From assembly GCA_028819075.1 (NCBI GenBank), contig JAPPMM010000040.1:1-64000 (forward strand): DNA of 64,000 nucleotides, given 5' to 3'. Source of the stretch: Gammaproteobacteria bacterium. GTDB taxonomy: Bacteria; Gemmatimonadota; Gemmatimonadetes; Longimicrobiales; Gaopeijiaceae. Positions 34,532-44,106 of this stretch are shown here, piece after piece; position 1 is the first letter of the stretch; every line of letters starts with the position of its first letter. The notes beneath the pieces are model-generated. The model saw nothing but the letters and a program-made list of their open reading frames with translations. It had not been told where the DNA came from and searched no databases. A program made the position numbers and the translations under genes.

Positions 34532-35635
34532 TTACAGGCTCATGCCCCTCCACGGCCGCCCGACGCGGTTCGACGTCCGCCAGAACACCGCGCGTCGAGG
34601 CGCCGTGCGCCGGACCGAAATCCTCCGGCCCACGGGGCCGGCCGGCGCCCCGCGCATGACCCCGCCTCGCCGCAGGTTCGCCTGATCCTCCACCGAGCCG
34701 CTCACCTGCATCTCGCCGCCGTCGCGCACGATGGTGAGCGTCATGGCCTCGCCCTCTTCGTAGGAGCGCAGGATGCGGCGCACGTCCCCGGCCGAGTCTA
34801 TGGTGCGCCCGTCGATGGCCTGAATCACGTCACCGGCCTCAAGCCCCAGCGGGTTGTCTTCCTCCACGTCGGTGACCAAGGCGCCGGACTCGGCGTCGAA
34901 GTAACGTCCCAGTGCGGGGTTCAGCGTCACCAGGCTGATGCCGTGCGAAGCGCGCAGCCCCATCACCGCAATCGCCGAGCCTCCCTCCGGGTACCAGGCA
35001 TAGTCGTCCCACTGTTCGCGCATCTGCTCGGCCACCTCGCGCGCCCGCTCGCTGGCCTCCCGGGCGCGCTCGCGGGCCTGATCCATCACTACCTCCATGC
35101 GGTCCGCGTCGAACCCCAGCCGCATCCAGGTCGAGCGAGGCTCGACGGTGGCCGACGCCGTCGTGCCGTCGCGCAGGTATTCCACCACGACCTGCTCGCC
35201 CGGCTCCAGTTCGCGCGCCAGAAACAGCAGCCGCTGACTGGGCACGGACCGGTCGGAATCGACACGCTCCTCCAGGTCCGGGTCGGCCAGGGGCTCGAGC
35301 AGGCTGTGACCGTCGAGCGAGGTGATGATGTCGCCTTCCCGGAGCCCCGCCTCGTCGGCCGGGCCGTCGCTGGTGACCCCCTGCACCTCGGCGCCCTGCG
35401 CGTCCGTGTCCGCCGAGCGCATGCTCAACTGGATCCCGAGCAGGCCGCGCGACATCAGATTGCCCTGAAGGCGAATCAGACCACGCTCCGGGCCACCCCG
35501 GCCCCGCCCACGATTGCGCTCCTGCGCCTCCAGCACCGCCGGCGCCGTCAGCGCCATGAGCAGTCCGGTCATCCAGAGTGCCGCGCCGATCCGTCTGGTT
35601 CGCCCGCTTCCCGTCTTCCGCTTCTTCCTCAACAT
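34532..35635 (-). CDS. Exported protein with two PDZ domains
   Basis: Protein of 367 residues; ATG 35635 has GGGAGG six bases before it. A signal peptide ends at VLEAQE near residue 39. The first PDZ covers about 60-165 (MSRGLLGIQLS, GPADEAGLREGDIITSLDGH). An Arg/Glu-rich helix follows (ARERAREASERAREVAEQM), then a second PDZ at about 230-330 (TDVEEDNPLGLEAGDVIQAI, DSAGDVRRILRSYEEGE). The basic tail is rich in Arg. There is no protease domain, so it is a scaffold or adaptor in the envelope rather than a DegP-like enzyme. It lies upstream of rho on the same strand, 194 bp away. Confidence 0.82.
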   Translation of the reverse strand: MLRKKRKTGSGRTRRIGAALWMTGLLMALTAPAVLEAQERNRGRGRGGPERGLIRLQGNLMSRGLLGIQLSMRSADTDAQGAEVQGVTSDGPADEAGLREGDIITSLDGHSLLEPLADPDLEERVDSDRSVPSQRLLFLARELEPGEQVVVEYLRDGTTASATVEPRSTWMRLGFDADRMEVVMDQARERAREASERAREVAEQMREQWDDYAWYPEGGSAIAVMGLRASHGISLVTLNPALGRYFDAESGALVTDVEEDNPLGLEAGDVIQAIDGRTIDSAGDVRRILRSYEEGEAMTLTIVRDGGEMQVSGSVEDQANLRRGGVMRGAPAGPVGRRISVRRTAPRRAVFWRTSNRVGRPWRGMSL

Positions 35636-35815
35636 GCGATCCTCCCCTCGGTTGCCCCACCCGTTGTCGTCCACGATGCGAGCGCTGTGGCCGGAAACCT
35701 TCGCGGCCCTGGCGCGCGCCATCAGACCATCAGACGCGAGGGCAGACGGGAGGGTTGCACCGTGACGGAGGTGCCGCGCAGGTGCCCGGCTGATGCTTCC
35801 GGGGAGGCCCGGGTC

Positions 35816-37837
35816 CTATTGCGGGAGCGCGAGCGCCACAAGCTCGGCCGCATGGCCGCGGTCGCCCACCGCCACCACGATGAACTGGCGGCCATCGGCC
35901 AGGTAGGTCATCGGGATGCCGGTCTGGTTCGCGGGCAACTCGAACTCGTGCACGATCTCGCCGGTCGCCTTGTCGTGGGCGCGCAGCTTGTTGCCGCCCG
36001 ACCCGAAGGCCGCGAACATGCCGCCCCCTTCCCCGGCGAAGAGCAGGGTCCGGGTCACCATGGTGCCGCCGCGGTCGGGCTTGCCCGTGGGCGGGATGTC
36101 GACCCCGGCCGTGGCGGGGTGCTCGAGCACGTAGTCGGGGGTGTCTCCGTTGGGCCTCATCCAGACGTGGTCGCCGGTGTTCAGGTCGATGGCGGTGATC
36201 CGTCCCCACGGCGGCTTGATGAGCGGCAGTCCCTGCGGGCCGCCTCCCCGCACCCGGCGGAAGGCGCGCCCGGAGATGTAGTCCATGCTGGAGATCTCCG
36301 GGTCGTTGATAAGCCCGTGCACGGACGGCGACGTGACCGAGGTGACGTACAGGATGCCCGTCTCCGCGTCGACCGAGCCGCCCGGCCAGTTGGCGCCGCC
36401 CAGCGACCCGGGCAGCACCAGCGTGCCCAGGGTGCCGTTGGGATCGTCCAGATCGATGACGGAGGGTGGCGTGTAGAGCGGCCCGATCACCAGCCGGGAG
36501 ACCATGTCCAGCGCCTCCGCGCGCAGCTCCGGGGTGAAGTCGATGAGGTCGTCCACCGACACGCCCTGGCGGTCGAAGGGGGCGGGGCGGGTGGGGAACG
36601 GCTGGGTGGGCGCGGTCCACTCGCCAGGCACCTCGCTGGGCGCCACCGGCCGCTCCTCGATGGGCCACACCGGCTCGCCGGTGTAGCGGTCGAAGACGTA
36701 GGTGAACGCCTGCTTGGTGACCTGCGCCACCGCCGGGATGGTGCGCCCGTCCACGTTGATGTCGAGCAGGATCGGGGGCGCGGGCGGATCGTAGTCCCAG
36801 ATGCCGTGATGGACCATCTGGAAGTGCCACACGCGCTCGCCGGTGCGCGCGTCCAGGCACACCAGGCTCTGCGAGAAGAGATTGTCGCCAGGGTGGTGGC
36901 CGCCGTAGTAGTCGCCCGTCGGGGCTTCGATGGGCAGGTATACGTAGCCGCGTTCCAGATCCGCCGAAAACGGCGTCCAGACGGCCGCGTTGCCGGTGTA
37001 GCGCCAGGACCCTTCCAGCCAGGTGTCGTTGCCGAACTCGCCCTCCTGCGGGATGGTGTGGAAGATCCACAGCCGTTCGCCGGTGCGCACGTCGTAGCCG
37101 CGCACGTGACCGGGCGGCATGTCGGGCTTCGGGGGCGAGCTTCCCGAGGGCAGCGCGGTCCCCACCACCGCCACGTCGCCCACGATCACCGGCGGGGAGC
37201 TCGAGCCCAGCGGGTCGTTGTCGATGTCGACCTCGCGGGGGCCGAACTCCGCGCGCAGGTCGACGACCCCCTCCTGGCCGAAGGCCGGATCGGGCCGCCC
37301 GGTCTTCGCGTCCAGCGAGACCATGTGGTAGGCCGGGGTGATCACCAGGACGCGCTCCGCCTGGCCGTCCGTCCAGTAGGCGACCCCGCGTCCGGAGTTG
37401 GCGCGCGGAGCGGTCTCGGCGCGCACCCCCTCGTCCATGCGGTACATCCACAGGGTCTCGCCGGTGGCCCCGTCGATGGCCACGACCGCCCGCCGGTAGC
37501 CCGCCGTGACGTACAGGGTGCCGTCCACGGCGAGGGGGGTCACCCGGTAGTTGAACTCGGGCCGGTCGCCGAAGTTGCGCGACTCCCAGCGCCACGCGAC
37601 CTCCAGGTCGGCGACGTTGTCGGCGGTGATCTGGTCGAGAGGAGCGTACTTGGTGCTCCCCGCATCACCTCCGTAGTAGAGCCAGTTGCCGCCGGTCGTC
37701 CCCTGCTGCGCAGCGAGTTCCGGCGCGGCTGACGGTCCCGCCAGCACGGCGGCGAACAAGACCGCCACGGCTGGCAGGAGGGGGGGACGGGGACGGGCGC
37801 AGTGGGTGGACCGGGGGCGACTCGAAGTGCCGGGCAT
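35816..37837 (-). CDS. PQQ-type quinoprotein dehydrogenase, periplasmic
   Basis: Protein of 673 residues from ATG 37837 with AGGAG seven bases before it; signal peptide ending ELAAQQ. The chain is an eight-bladed quinoprotein propeller: NWLYYGGDAGSTKYAPLDQI, WRWESRNFG, DAKTGRPDPAFGQEG, HHGIWDYDPPAPPIL, and the blade TGILYVTSVTSPS. Members oxidise alcohols or sugars with pyrroloquinoline quinone. No heme c site (CxxCH) and no vicinal cysteine pair are visible, so electrons must leave through a separate carrier. The closest types by eye are glucose/quinate-like soluble dehydrogenases. No pqq synthesis genes are in this window. Confidence 0.86.
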   Translation of the reverse strand: MPGTSSRPRSTHCARPRPPLLPAVAVLFAAVLAGPSAAPELAAQQGTTGGNWLYYGGDAGSTKYAPLDQITADNVADLEVAWRWESRNFGDRPEFNYRVTPLAVDGTLYVTAGYRRAVVAIDGATGETLWMYRMDEGVRAETAPRANSGRGVAYWTDGQAERVLVITPAYHMVSLDAKTGRPDPAFGQEGVVDLRAEFGPREVDIDNDPLGSSSPPVIVGDVAVVGTALPSGSSPPKPDMPPGHVRGYDVRTGERLWIFHTIPQEGEFGNDTWLEGSWRYTGNAAVWTPFSADLERGYVYLPIEAPTGDYYGGHHPGDNLFSQSLVCLDARTGERVWHFQMVHHGIWDYDPPAPPILLDINVDGRTIPAVAQVTKQAFTYVFDRYTGEPVWPIEERPVAPSEVPGEWTAPTQPFPTRPAPFDRQGVSVDDLIDFTPELRAEALDMVSRLVIGPLYTPPSVIDLDDPNGTLGTLVLPGSLGGANWPGGSVDAETGILYVTSVTSPSVHGLINDPEISSMDYISGRAFRRVRGGGPQGLPLIKPPWGRITAIDLNTGDHVWMRPNGDTPDYVLEHPATAGVDIPPTGKPDRGGTMVTRTLLFAGEGGGMFAAFGSGGNKLRAHDKATGEIVHEFELPANQTGIPMTYLADGRQFIVVAVGDRGHAAELVALALPQ

Positions 37838-37995
37838 CGGGGGCTCCTGGCTGCGGGGATGCGCACGCGGCATGCATGCGGGCACAGGAGCGAATGTCGT
37901 GCGCGAAGGGCCGCTTCACAACCGTACGGCCGGGGTGCCTGCGAGTCTTGAGGACGAGTTGCTACCGGCCTCCTCGGGCGAGGAGCCCCCGATGC

Positions 37996-38463
37996 TCAGT
38001 TCGAGTGCATCTTGAAACTCCACCGCCGCGGACCGGATCGCTTCCGGTTCGAGTCGGTCTCCTCGTCCGAAGCGGCCAACGGCGCCTCGGCAGGCTGGTG
38101 CACCGAATCGGCATCCTCAGGGAGGGACATCGCCTCGAGTGCCGCGTCACGCGTGTCGTACACGGGGATGATCTTGTCGAAGCCGCTGAGCGTGACGACC
38201 GCGGCAATCGCCGCCGGAAGCCCGCACATCCCCATCGCCTTGCCGGATCCGCGGAATCTCTTGGCCAGCACCAGCAGGACGCTCAGGCCGGCGCTGCTCA
38301 TGTAGGAAAGACCGCGCAGGTCGAGGAGGAGGGCTCTCTCGTCCGCCGGCACCTCCGACACCAGCGCTTCCCGGAATGCCGCGCTGTTCACGCTGTCGAC
38401 ACGACCCGCGGGCGAGGCGATCAGCACGCCATTCATCCTTTCCCAACTGACCTTCAGGTCCAT
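37996..38463 (-). CDS. STAS-domain protein (anti-sigma-factor-antagonist type)
   Basis: Protein of 155 residues starting [20 protein letters not shown]. Residues 1-110 are a SpoIIAA-like STAS domain; [11 protein letters not shown] at 54-64 places Ser 57 at the regulatory phosphoserine position. The last 45 residues are a charged, probably disordered tail. Such proteins take part in partner switching with a SpoIIAB-like kinase, which is not adjacent here. The only kinase-like domain nearby is the one fused to the NCS2-type transporter 3 kb away. It is divergent from cysD. Confidence 0.85.
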   Translation of the reverse strand: MDLKVSWERMNGVLIASPAGRVDSVNSAAFREALVSEVPADERALLLDLRGLSYMSSAGLSVLLVLAKRFRGSGKAMGMCGLPAAIAAVVTLSGFDKIIPVYDTRDAALEAMSLPEDADSVHQPAEAPLAASDEETDSNRKRSGPRRWSFKMHSN

Positions 38464-38619
38464 GGGTCTACCCGGGCACTTGCATGGTATGGGGATTCAG
38501 CGCGCACTCCGACAGAATACCAATGCCACAAGCTGCAGGCTTCGTCACCCGGTGTCAACACGACTCGGGTTCACCTCCGGCTGATCCACCCAAGGCGCGG
38601 ATTGTGCCGCCGGAACCAG

Positions 38620-38648
38620 TTGAACCGGTCCCGGAACGGTGGTACGAT
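38620..38648 (+). promoter_or_regulatory. Sigma-70-type promoter for cysD-cysNC
   Basis: TTGAAC (38620-38625) and TACGAT (38643-38648) are separated by exactly 17 bases and would start transcription about 45 bases before the cysD ATG. I see no riboswitch-like structure in the 236-bp space between the STAS gene and cysD. Confidence 0.5.
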
Positions 38649-38699
38649 CCCGTCGCCAAACGTCTCCGGGACGAATTACACGATGCAATCTGCGAGAAC

Positions 38700-39638
38700 A
38701 TGAGCGGGAAGCGGGAGAGCAGCGGCCGCACCGACCGTTCGGGTGCCCACTGGCTCTCGGCGCTCGAATCCGAGGCCATCGAGATCATCCGCGAGGGAGC
38801 CGCGACGGCGGCCCGACCCGTCATGCTGTATTCGATGGGCAAGGACTCGTCGGTGTTGCTCCATCTCGCCCGCAAGGCGTTCTGGCCCGCGCGCCCCCCG
38901 CTTCCCCTGCTGCACATCGACACCACCTGGCAGTTCCGGGAGATGATCGCCTTCCGCGACCGCATGGTCGCCGAGACGGGCGTCGAGCTGCGGGTTCACG
39001 TGAACCGGGCGGGCCTGAAGGCCGGCGCAGACCCCTTCACCGACGGATCGGAACGCTATGCCGACGTGATGATCACCGAAGCGCTGCGACAGGCGCTGGA
39101 CGCGGGGAAGTACGACATCATCTTCGTGGGTGGGCGGCGGGACGAGGAGAAATCGCGGGCGAAGGAGCGGGTGTTTTCCTTCCGCAACGCGGCCCATCAG
39201 TGGGATCCCAGGGCCCAGCGCCCCGAACTCTGGAGCCTGTACAACACGCGTGTCCAACAGGGTGAATCGCTCCGGGTTTCGCCCCTCTCCAACTGGACCG
39301 AGGCCGATGTCTGGCGCTACATCGCGGCGGAAGGGATCCCGGTGGTTCCGCTGTACTTCGCGAAGAAGCGCCCGGTCGTCGAACGTGAAGGCCAGTGGAT
39401 CATGGTCGACGACGAACGCATGCCTCTGGAGCCCGGCCAGGAGCCGCGGCTGCTTCCAGTCCGCTTCCGCACCCTGGGATGCTACCCGCTCACGACCGCC
39501 GTCGAGAGCGGCGCCGACACCCTGGAGGCGATCCTCGCCGAGACGCTGGCGACCCACGATTCCGAACGCCGGGGACGCCTGGTGGACCATGACGGGGACG
39601 CCTCCATGGAACGCAAGAAGCGGCAGGGCTACTTCTGA
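38700..39638 (+). CDS. cysD: Sulfate adenylyltransferase subunit 2 (ATP sulfurylase, small subunit)
   Basis: CysD forms adenosine 5'-phosphosulfate from ATP and sulfate together with CysN. ATG 38700 gives 312 residues, close to the usual 300; the longer frame to 38484 crosses the promoter. The PP-loop region is [20 protein letters not shown], followed by [56 protein letters not shown] and the terminal ERKKRQGYF. The stop overlaps the next start (TGATG), giving a tightly coupled cysD-cysNC pair. Confidence 0.94.
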   Translation: MSGKRESSGRTDRSGAHWLSALESEAIEIIREGAATAARPVMLYSMGKDSSVLLHLARKAFWPARPPLPLLHIDTTWQFREMIAFRDRMVAETGVELRVHVNRAGLKAGADPFTDGSERYADVMITEALRQALDAGKYDIIFVGGRRDEEKSRAKERVFSFRNAAHQWDPRAQRPELWSLYNTRVQQGESLRVSPLSNWTEADVWRYIAAEGIPVVPLYFAKKRPVVEREGQWIMVDDERMPLEPGQEPRLLPVRFRTLGCYPLTTAVESGADTLEAILAETLATHDSERRGRLVDHDGDASMERKKRQGYF

Positions 39639-41482
39639 TGGCATCCGGTCCGGCGCCGGCGCGACCGCCCCTGCGCTTCGTCCTGTGCGGCGCCGTGGAC
39701 GACGGCAAGAGCACCCTTCTCGGCCGGCTGCTCTGGGACTGCCGGCAGGTCTTTGCCGATCAGATGCGCAAGGTGGAGGAGGATTCCCGGCGCTGGGGAA
39801 CCCGGGGCGACCAGGCGGATCTGGCGCTCCTGGTCGACGGTCTGCGCGACGAGCGCGAGCAGGGCATCACCATCGACGTCGCCTACCGGAGCTTCGAGAC
39901 GGCCCGGCGCCGTTTCATCGTCGCCGACGCGCCCGGACACGAACAGTACACCCGCAACATGGCGACCGGCGCCTCGAACGCCGAACTGGCGGTCGTTGTG
40001 GCCGACGCCCGCAAGGGGATCCTGCCCCAGACCGCCCGGCACACCCGCATCGCCGCCATGTTCGGGATCCGGCACGTGGTCCTTGCGGTCAACAAGATGG
40101 ATCTGGTGCTCTGGGACCGGAGCATCTTCCAGGCGATCGCCGACGAGTACCGGTCGCTGGCGCGGGATTCGGGTGTCGAGAGCCTGCGGATCATGCCCGT
40201 ATCTTCGCTTACGGGAGAGAATCTCACGCGCCGCCGCGATTCGGCCGAGTGGTATGCCGGCCCGACGCTGCTCGAGCACCTGGAGACGGTCGATGTCGAA
40301 TCGTCCATCGAAAGGGAGTCCTTCCGGATGCCCGTCCAGTACGTCAACCGGCCCAGCCCCGATTTTCGCGGCTACAGCGGCCGGATCACGGCCGGCAGGG
40401 TCGCCGTGGGGGACCGTGTGCGCATATCCCCGTCGGGAGCGGAGACCGTCGTGGAGTCGATCGTGGTTTGGCAGGGGGCCCGGGAGCGGGCCGAACGGGG
40501 CGACTCGGTGACGCTGACCCTCGCCAACGAGGTGGATGTGACGCGCGGAGACGTGATCGCGGAAGCCTTCAATCCGCCGGGTGTGACGGACCAGTTCCAG
40601 GCCAACCTGATCTGGATGAGCGACCGCCCTCTGGTGGTCGGCCGCTCCTACCTGCTGAAGATCCATTCGCGGGAGGTGACCGCGACCGTCACCCGCATCA
40701 AGTACCGGCTGGACGTCTCGCGGGGAAGCAGGCTGGCAGGCGCCACGCTGAACCTCAACGACCTCGGCACGGTCAACATCGCGACCAACCGGCCGATTCC
40801 CTACGCGCCCTTCGACCGATACCCCGGGCTGGGCAGCTTCATCCTGATCGATCTGGCCACCAACGAGACCGCAGGCGCCGGCACCGTCAACTTTGCGCTC
40901 AGGCGCGCGTCCAACATCCGCTGGCAGGACTTCCACGTCACCCGGGAGGCCCGCCAGGAACTCAAGCTGCAGCGGGCCCGGTGTCTGTGGCTCACGGGAC
41001 TCCCGGCGTCGGGCAAGTCCACGATCGCCGACCTGCTCGAGAAGCGCCTTCACGCGGAGGGCCACCACACCTACCTCCTGGACGGCGACAACGTCCGCCA
41101 CGGACTCAACCGGGACCTCGGCTTCACCGAGGCCGACCGGGTGGAGAACATCCGCAGGGTGGCCGAGGTGGCTCGACTGATGGTCGATGCGGGGCTGATC
41201 GTCATCGTGTCCTTCATCAGCCCCTTCCGGTCGGAACGGGCTTTCGCCCGCGGTCTGTTCGCACCCGGTGACTTCAACGAGATCTTCGTCGACGCGTCCA
41301 TCGAAGTGTGCGCGGCGCGCGACCCGAAGGGACTGTATGTCAGGGCGATGAGGGGCGAGATCACGAACTTCACCGGCATCGACAGCCCCTATGAGCAGCC
41401 CGAGAACCCGGACCTGCACCTCGACACCGAGGAGCTGGGGCCCGAGGAGTGCGCGGAGTTGATTCTGCGGCGGCTGGTCTGA
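39638..41482 (+). CDS. cysNC: Bifunctional sulfate adenylyltransferase subunit 1 / APS kinase
   Basis: Protein of 614 residues. Residues 1-430 are the CysN GTPase (GAVDDGKSTLLGRL, DAPGHEQYTRNMATGASNAE, NKMDLVLWD and two beta-barrel domains). Residues 445-614 are CysC, APS kinase (LTGLPASGKSTIADLLEKRL, LDGDNVRHGLNRDLGF, SFISPFRSERAFARGL). Together with CysD it converts sulfate to APS and then PAPS. The product serves cysteine synthesis or sulfation; no reductase or sulfotransferase is in this window. The cysNC fusion is a known arrangement. Confidence 0.95.
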   Translation: MASGPAPARPPLRFVLCGAVDDGKSTLLGRLLWDCRQVFADQMRKVEEDSRRWGTRGDQADLALLVDGLRDEREQGITIDVAYRSFETARRRFIVADAPGHEQYTRNMATGASNAELAVVVADARKGILPQTARHTRIAAMFGIRHVVLAVNKMDLVLWDRSIFQAIADEYRSLARDSGVESLRIMPVSSLTGENLTRRRDSAEWYAGPTLLEHLETVDVESSIERESFRMPVQYVNRPSPDFRGYSGRITAGRVAVGDRVRISPSGAETVVESIVVWQGARERAERGDSVTLTLANEVDVTRGDVIAEAFNPPGVTDQFQANLIWMSDRPLVVGRSYLLKIHSREVTATVTRIKYRLDVSRGSRLAGATLNLNDLGTVNIATNRPIPYAPFDRYPGLGSFILIDLATNETAGAGTVNFALRRASNIRWQDFHVTREARQELKLQRARCLWLTGLPASGKSTIADLLEKRLHAEGHHTYLLDGDNVRHGLNRDLGFTEADRVENIRRVAEVARLMVDAGLIVIVSFISPFRSERAFARGLFAPGDFNEIFVDASIEVCAARDPKGLYVRAMRGEITNFTGIDSPYEQPENPDLHLDTEELGPEECAELILRRLV

Positions 41483-41524
41483 GCCGGCCTGCGCCTCGGT
41501 CGCGAGCCTTCCGTCCGGCTGGCG

Positions 41525-43261
41525 CTACCTGTCCACGCGAATCGTGACGACATCCGCGTTGTGGTACTGCTGGTGCTTCACGGATGACGCGTAGTGGCGA
41601 AGGAGCCGCAGCGACAGGTCGCGCTTGCTCTCCAGGTCCGGGATGTCGCCGAGCAGAACGATCTGGTTCTCCAGATTCCCGGCGTCGGTCGCCGCGCTGA
41701 ACTCGAGGATGGCTCCCGTGCGGTCGTTGCGCGCGACGACGCGCAGCCGCCGGTCATCGGCATGGCTCCCGTCCTCCTCCTGCCGGGCCAGGCTGAGGAG
41801 CGCTTCCTCCGATGCCGCTCTGAGGCGCCCCCTTCCCTCGCCGTCCCATCCGTACTTCCCCGCGAACCCGACCACGAACTCGTCGAGGGCGCGAAGGCTG
41901 TCCGGACTGAGCAGCATCTCCGTCCTTCGCCGCCGGGGCCCGGTCAGCTCCAGGAACAGGTTCAGCAGGAGGATGGTCACCCCGCCGGCCGTCAGTCCGT
42001 TCGCCAGCATCTGCGCGGCGGGGGTTCCCAGGTGCTGCGGGAATATCGCCTGGAACTGGATGCCGACGCCGACCCAGAAGGAGAATCCCGCGATCAGCCA
42101 GCTGTTGCGCCCTCCGTCCGCCTGGAAGACGACGCGCATGCCGCGGGCAAAGACGAGCCCGATTACGACGACGATGTAGGCACCGAGCACGGGCCCCGGG
42201 ATGGCCAGCACGAGGGCGCTGATCTTGGGAACGAACGCCAGGCCGATGAAGATGGCTCCGATGTAGACGCCCACCCTTCTGGCCGCCACGCCGATGCCCT
42301 CCGCCAGGGCGATGCCGGCTGGATAGGGCCAGATCGGCAGGACGCCCGCGACCCCCGACAGCAAGGTGCCCGCGCCGCAGGCGGCCACGGCCCCCTGGAC
42401 CCTGCGGAAGTCGATCGCCTTCTGTTCGCGCCGCGAGAGACGCTGCATGACGATGGCGTCGCCGATCTGCCTGACCGTGATGACCAGGGTGACGAACAGA
42501 AAGGCCGGCAGGAGCAGCCAGAAGCTCGCATCGAACCCTGCGTCGAGACCGGGCAACGCCGTGGCGGGGATCCCGAACCAGCCGGCCTCGCGCACCGGCG
42601 TGAGATCGAATATCCCGAAGAGAGCGGCCGTGGCGCACCCCAGAGCGAGCGCGACCACCGGGGTCCACGCTCTCAGGAGCCGGGGGGCGCGCAGCATCAG
42701 GCCCAGCACGGCGGCCGCCGTGACGAGCGTGATGGTGGGCGCCGCGGCCGTGGGCGCCTGCAACGGAACCTCGATCAGCAACGCGAACCCCATGGGCATC
42801 ACCGTGACCGAGATGAGCGCCATGAGCGTGCCCGACACCACCGGCGTGATGATTCGCCGGAGCAGGATCAGGCGGGCCGCCAGGCCGAGCTGGAAGAGCC
42901 CCGAGGCGATCACCAGCACTGCGAGCAACGCGGGACCGCCCGCGGCCAGCGCCAGCACGGCGACGCCGATCGAGGCTCCGGAGGCTCCCATGACCATCAG
43001 GCTGGCGCCCCCCACGCCCGCCACTCGCCGGGCCTGGACGATGGTCGTCAGCCCGCCGATGACCATGCTGGCGAAGATGGCCCAGGAGAGGTAGGAGCCA
43101 GTCAGATTCGCCGCGCGCGTAACGATCGCGGTGACCACGACCACGGGCGTGCATACCAGCACGGCCACCTGCAGCCCGAGGATGAACGAGGCGGGATGCG
43201 GCGGCGGTTCGTTGGCCGCGTAGCGGAGGCCTCCTGCCGGCTTTCCGGGGCCGGATTTCAC
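41525..43261 (-). CDS. NCS2-type transporter fused to a degenerate SpoIIAB-like domain
   Basis: Protein of 578 residues from ATG 43261. Residues 25-440 have about 12-14 helices of the nucleobase-cation symporter-2 pattern (PVVSGTLMALISVTVMPMGF, IDFRRVQGAVAACGAGTLLS, ALVLAIPGPVLGAY). The two polar residues that bind substrate in UraA/UapA-type members are replaced: the helix-8 motif E-x-x-G-D reads R264-Q-I-G-D, and the helix-10 Y-x-(E/Q)-N reads Y313-P-A-G. Residues 447-578 resemble an anti-sigma kinase (HATPase) fold, with AASEEALLSLARQ where an N-box would be but no Asn and no glycine box. So it probably carries something other than uracil or xanthine, under control by its tail. It is convergent with cysNC. 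Confidence 0.75.
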   Translation of the reverse strand: MKSGPGKPAGGLRYAANEPPPHPASFILGLQVAVLVCTPVVVVTAIVTRAANLTGSYLSWAIFASMVIGGLTTIVQARRVAGVGGASLMVMGASGASIGVAVLALAAGGPALLAVLVIASGLFQLGLAARLILLRRIITPVVSGTLMALISVTVMPMGFALLIEVPLQAPTAAAPTITLVTAAAVLGLMLRAPRLLRAWTPVVALALGCATAALFGIFDLTPVREAGWFGIPATALPGLDAGFDASFWLLLPAFLFVTLVITVRQIGDAIVMQRLSRREQKAIDFRRVQGAVAACGAGTLLSGVAGVLPIWPYPAGIALAEGIGVAARRVGVYIGAIFIGLAFVPKISALVLAIPGPVLGAYIVVVIGLVFARGMRVVFQADGGRNSWLIAGFSFWVGVGIQFQAIFPQHLGTPAAQMLANGLTAGGVTILLLNLFLELTGPRRRRTEMLLSPDSLRALDEFVVGFAGKYGWDGEGRGRLRAASEEALLSLARQEEDGSHADDRRLRVVARNDRTGAILEFSAATDAGNLENQIVLLGDIPDLESKRDLSLRLLRHYASSVKHQQYHNADVVTIRVDR

Positions 43262-43386
43262 AGGCGTCGCTCCTGGATGCCGGTTCGTGGTTCTGTCGGA
43301 ACGCGAGGGGGCATGGCGAGTATAGCTACCGGCGCCCGAATCCGGAAAACGAAGCCGGGGCGCGGCCGGTCACGGACGAGCTTTCG

Positions 43387-44106
43387 ATGGGAGGAGGAGT
43401 GCAGCAGGCACTGCTGAGGAGTCCCCGCCAGTCCGCGTGGCTGCGCACGCTGGCGGTCTCGGCCCTGACAGCGGTGTTGCCGCTGGCGCCAGGTGCTCAT
43501 TCCCTGCGGGCACAGGTCTCACCGGAGATCCTCCAGGTCCTTCAGCAGGGGGGAGCGTGGGTCGCGCTGCCCATCGAGGATGGCGTCGGCTCCTTCCAGA
43601 GCCAGCCGGTGCCAACCCTGGGGATCCAGCTTCAGGGTCATCTGCAGATCTGGGAGGAGCACACGGGAAGCTGGCATGTCGTCATGCGCGATCTGGCGCG
43701 CGCCGAGGATCCGGTGATCCTCGAACGCCTGATGGTGCCGGGGGAGCGCGTGGAATTCGACTACCAGACCGGGATGCTGGGGCAGATCCAGATCGACGTG
43801 CGGTGGAGCGAGGCCCGCGACACGACGCTCCGGGTCTGGGTGGGAACGGAGTTGACGCCCGGGGAGTCGGACGCACTGACATCTACTGACGTCTACTGGA
43901 ATCATGCCGGGAGCGGAGGCTCCGTGCTATCGGCGGGAAGCCAGAGACTCCGCGAGCAGGCACAGGATCTCGTACATCAGCGAGGCGCCGACCAGCGCCG
44001 TGCCCCCGCTGGGATCGAGGGGCGGGGCGACCTCCACCACGTCGGCCCCCACGAGGTTGAGGCCGCGCAGGCCGTGCAGAAGCGCGACCGCCTCGCGCGT
44101 GGTTAG
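43387..44106 (+). CDS. Hypothetical exported protein, end uncertain
   Basis: Open frame of 239 residues from ATG 43387; GTG 43399 is also possible but sits too near the GGAGGAG. The first 43 residues are a signal peptide ending SLRAQ. Residues 44-170 are a compact beta-rich domain (ILQVLQQGGAWVALPIEDGV, WEEHTGSWHVVMRDLA, VWVGTELTPGE) that I do not recognise. The last 60 residues run antisense through the end of the agmatinase-like gene and look like a shadow. Either the stop codon was lost or the two genes overlap by 180 bases. Confidence 0.45.
   Translation: MGGGVQQALLRSPRQSAWLRTLAVSALTAVLPLAPGAHSLRAQVSPEILQVLQQGGAWVALPIEDGVGSFQSQPVPTLGIQLQGHLQIWEEHTGSWHVVMRDLARAEDPVILERLMVPGERVEFDYQTGMLGQIQIDVRWSEARDTTLRVWVGTELTPGESDALTSTDVYWNHAGSGGSVLSAGSQRLREQAQDLVHQRGADQRRAPAGIEGRGDLHHVGPHEVEAAQAVQKRDRLARG

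Noticed and set aside
38464-38619. Possible SAM-type riboswitch before cysD
   Set aside because: No conserved core or matching helices could be found by eye, and the promoter candidate lies downstream of this stretch.
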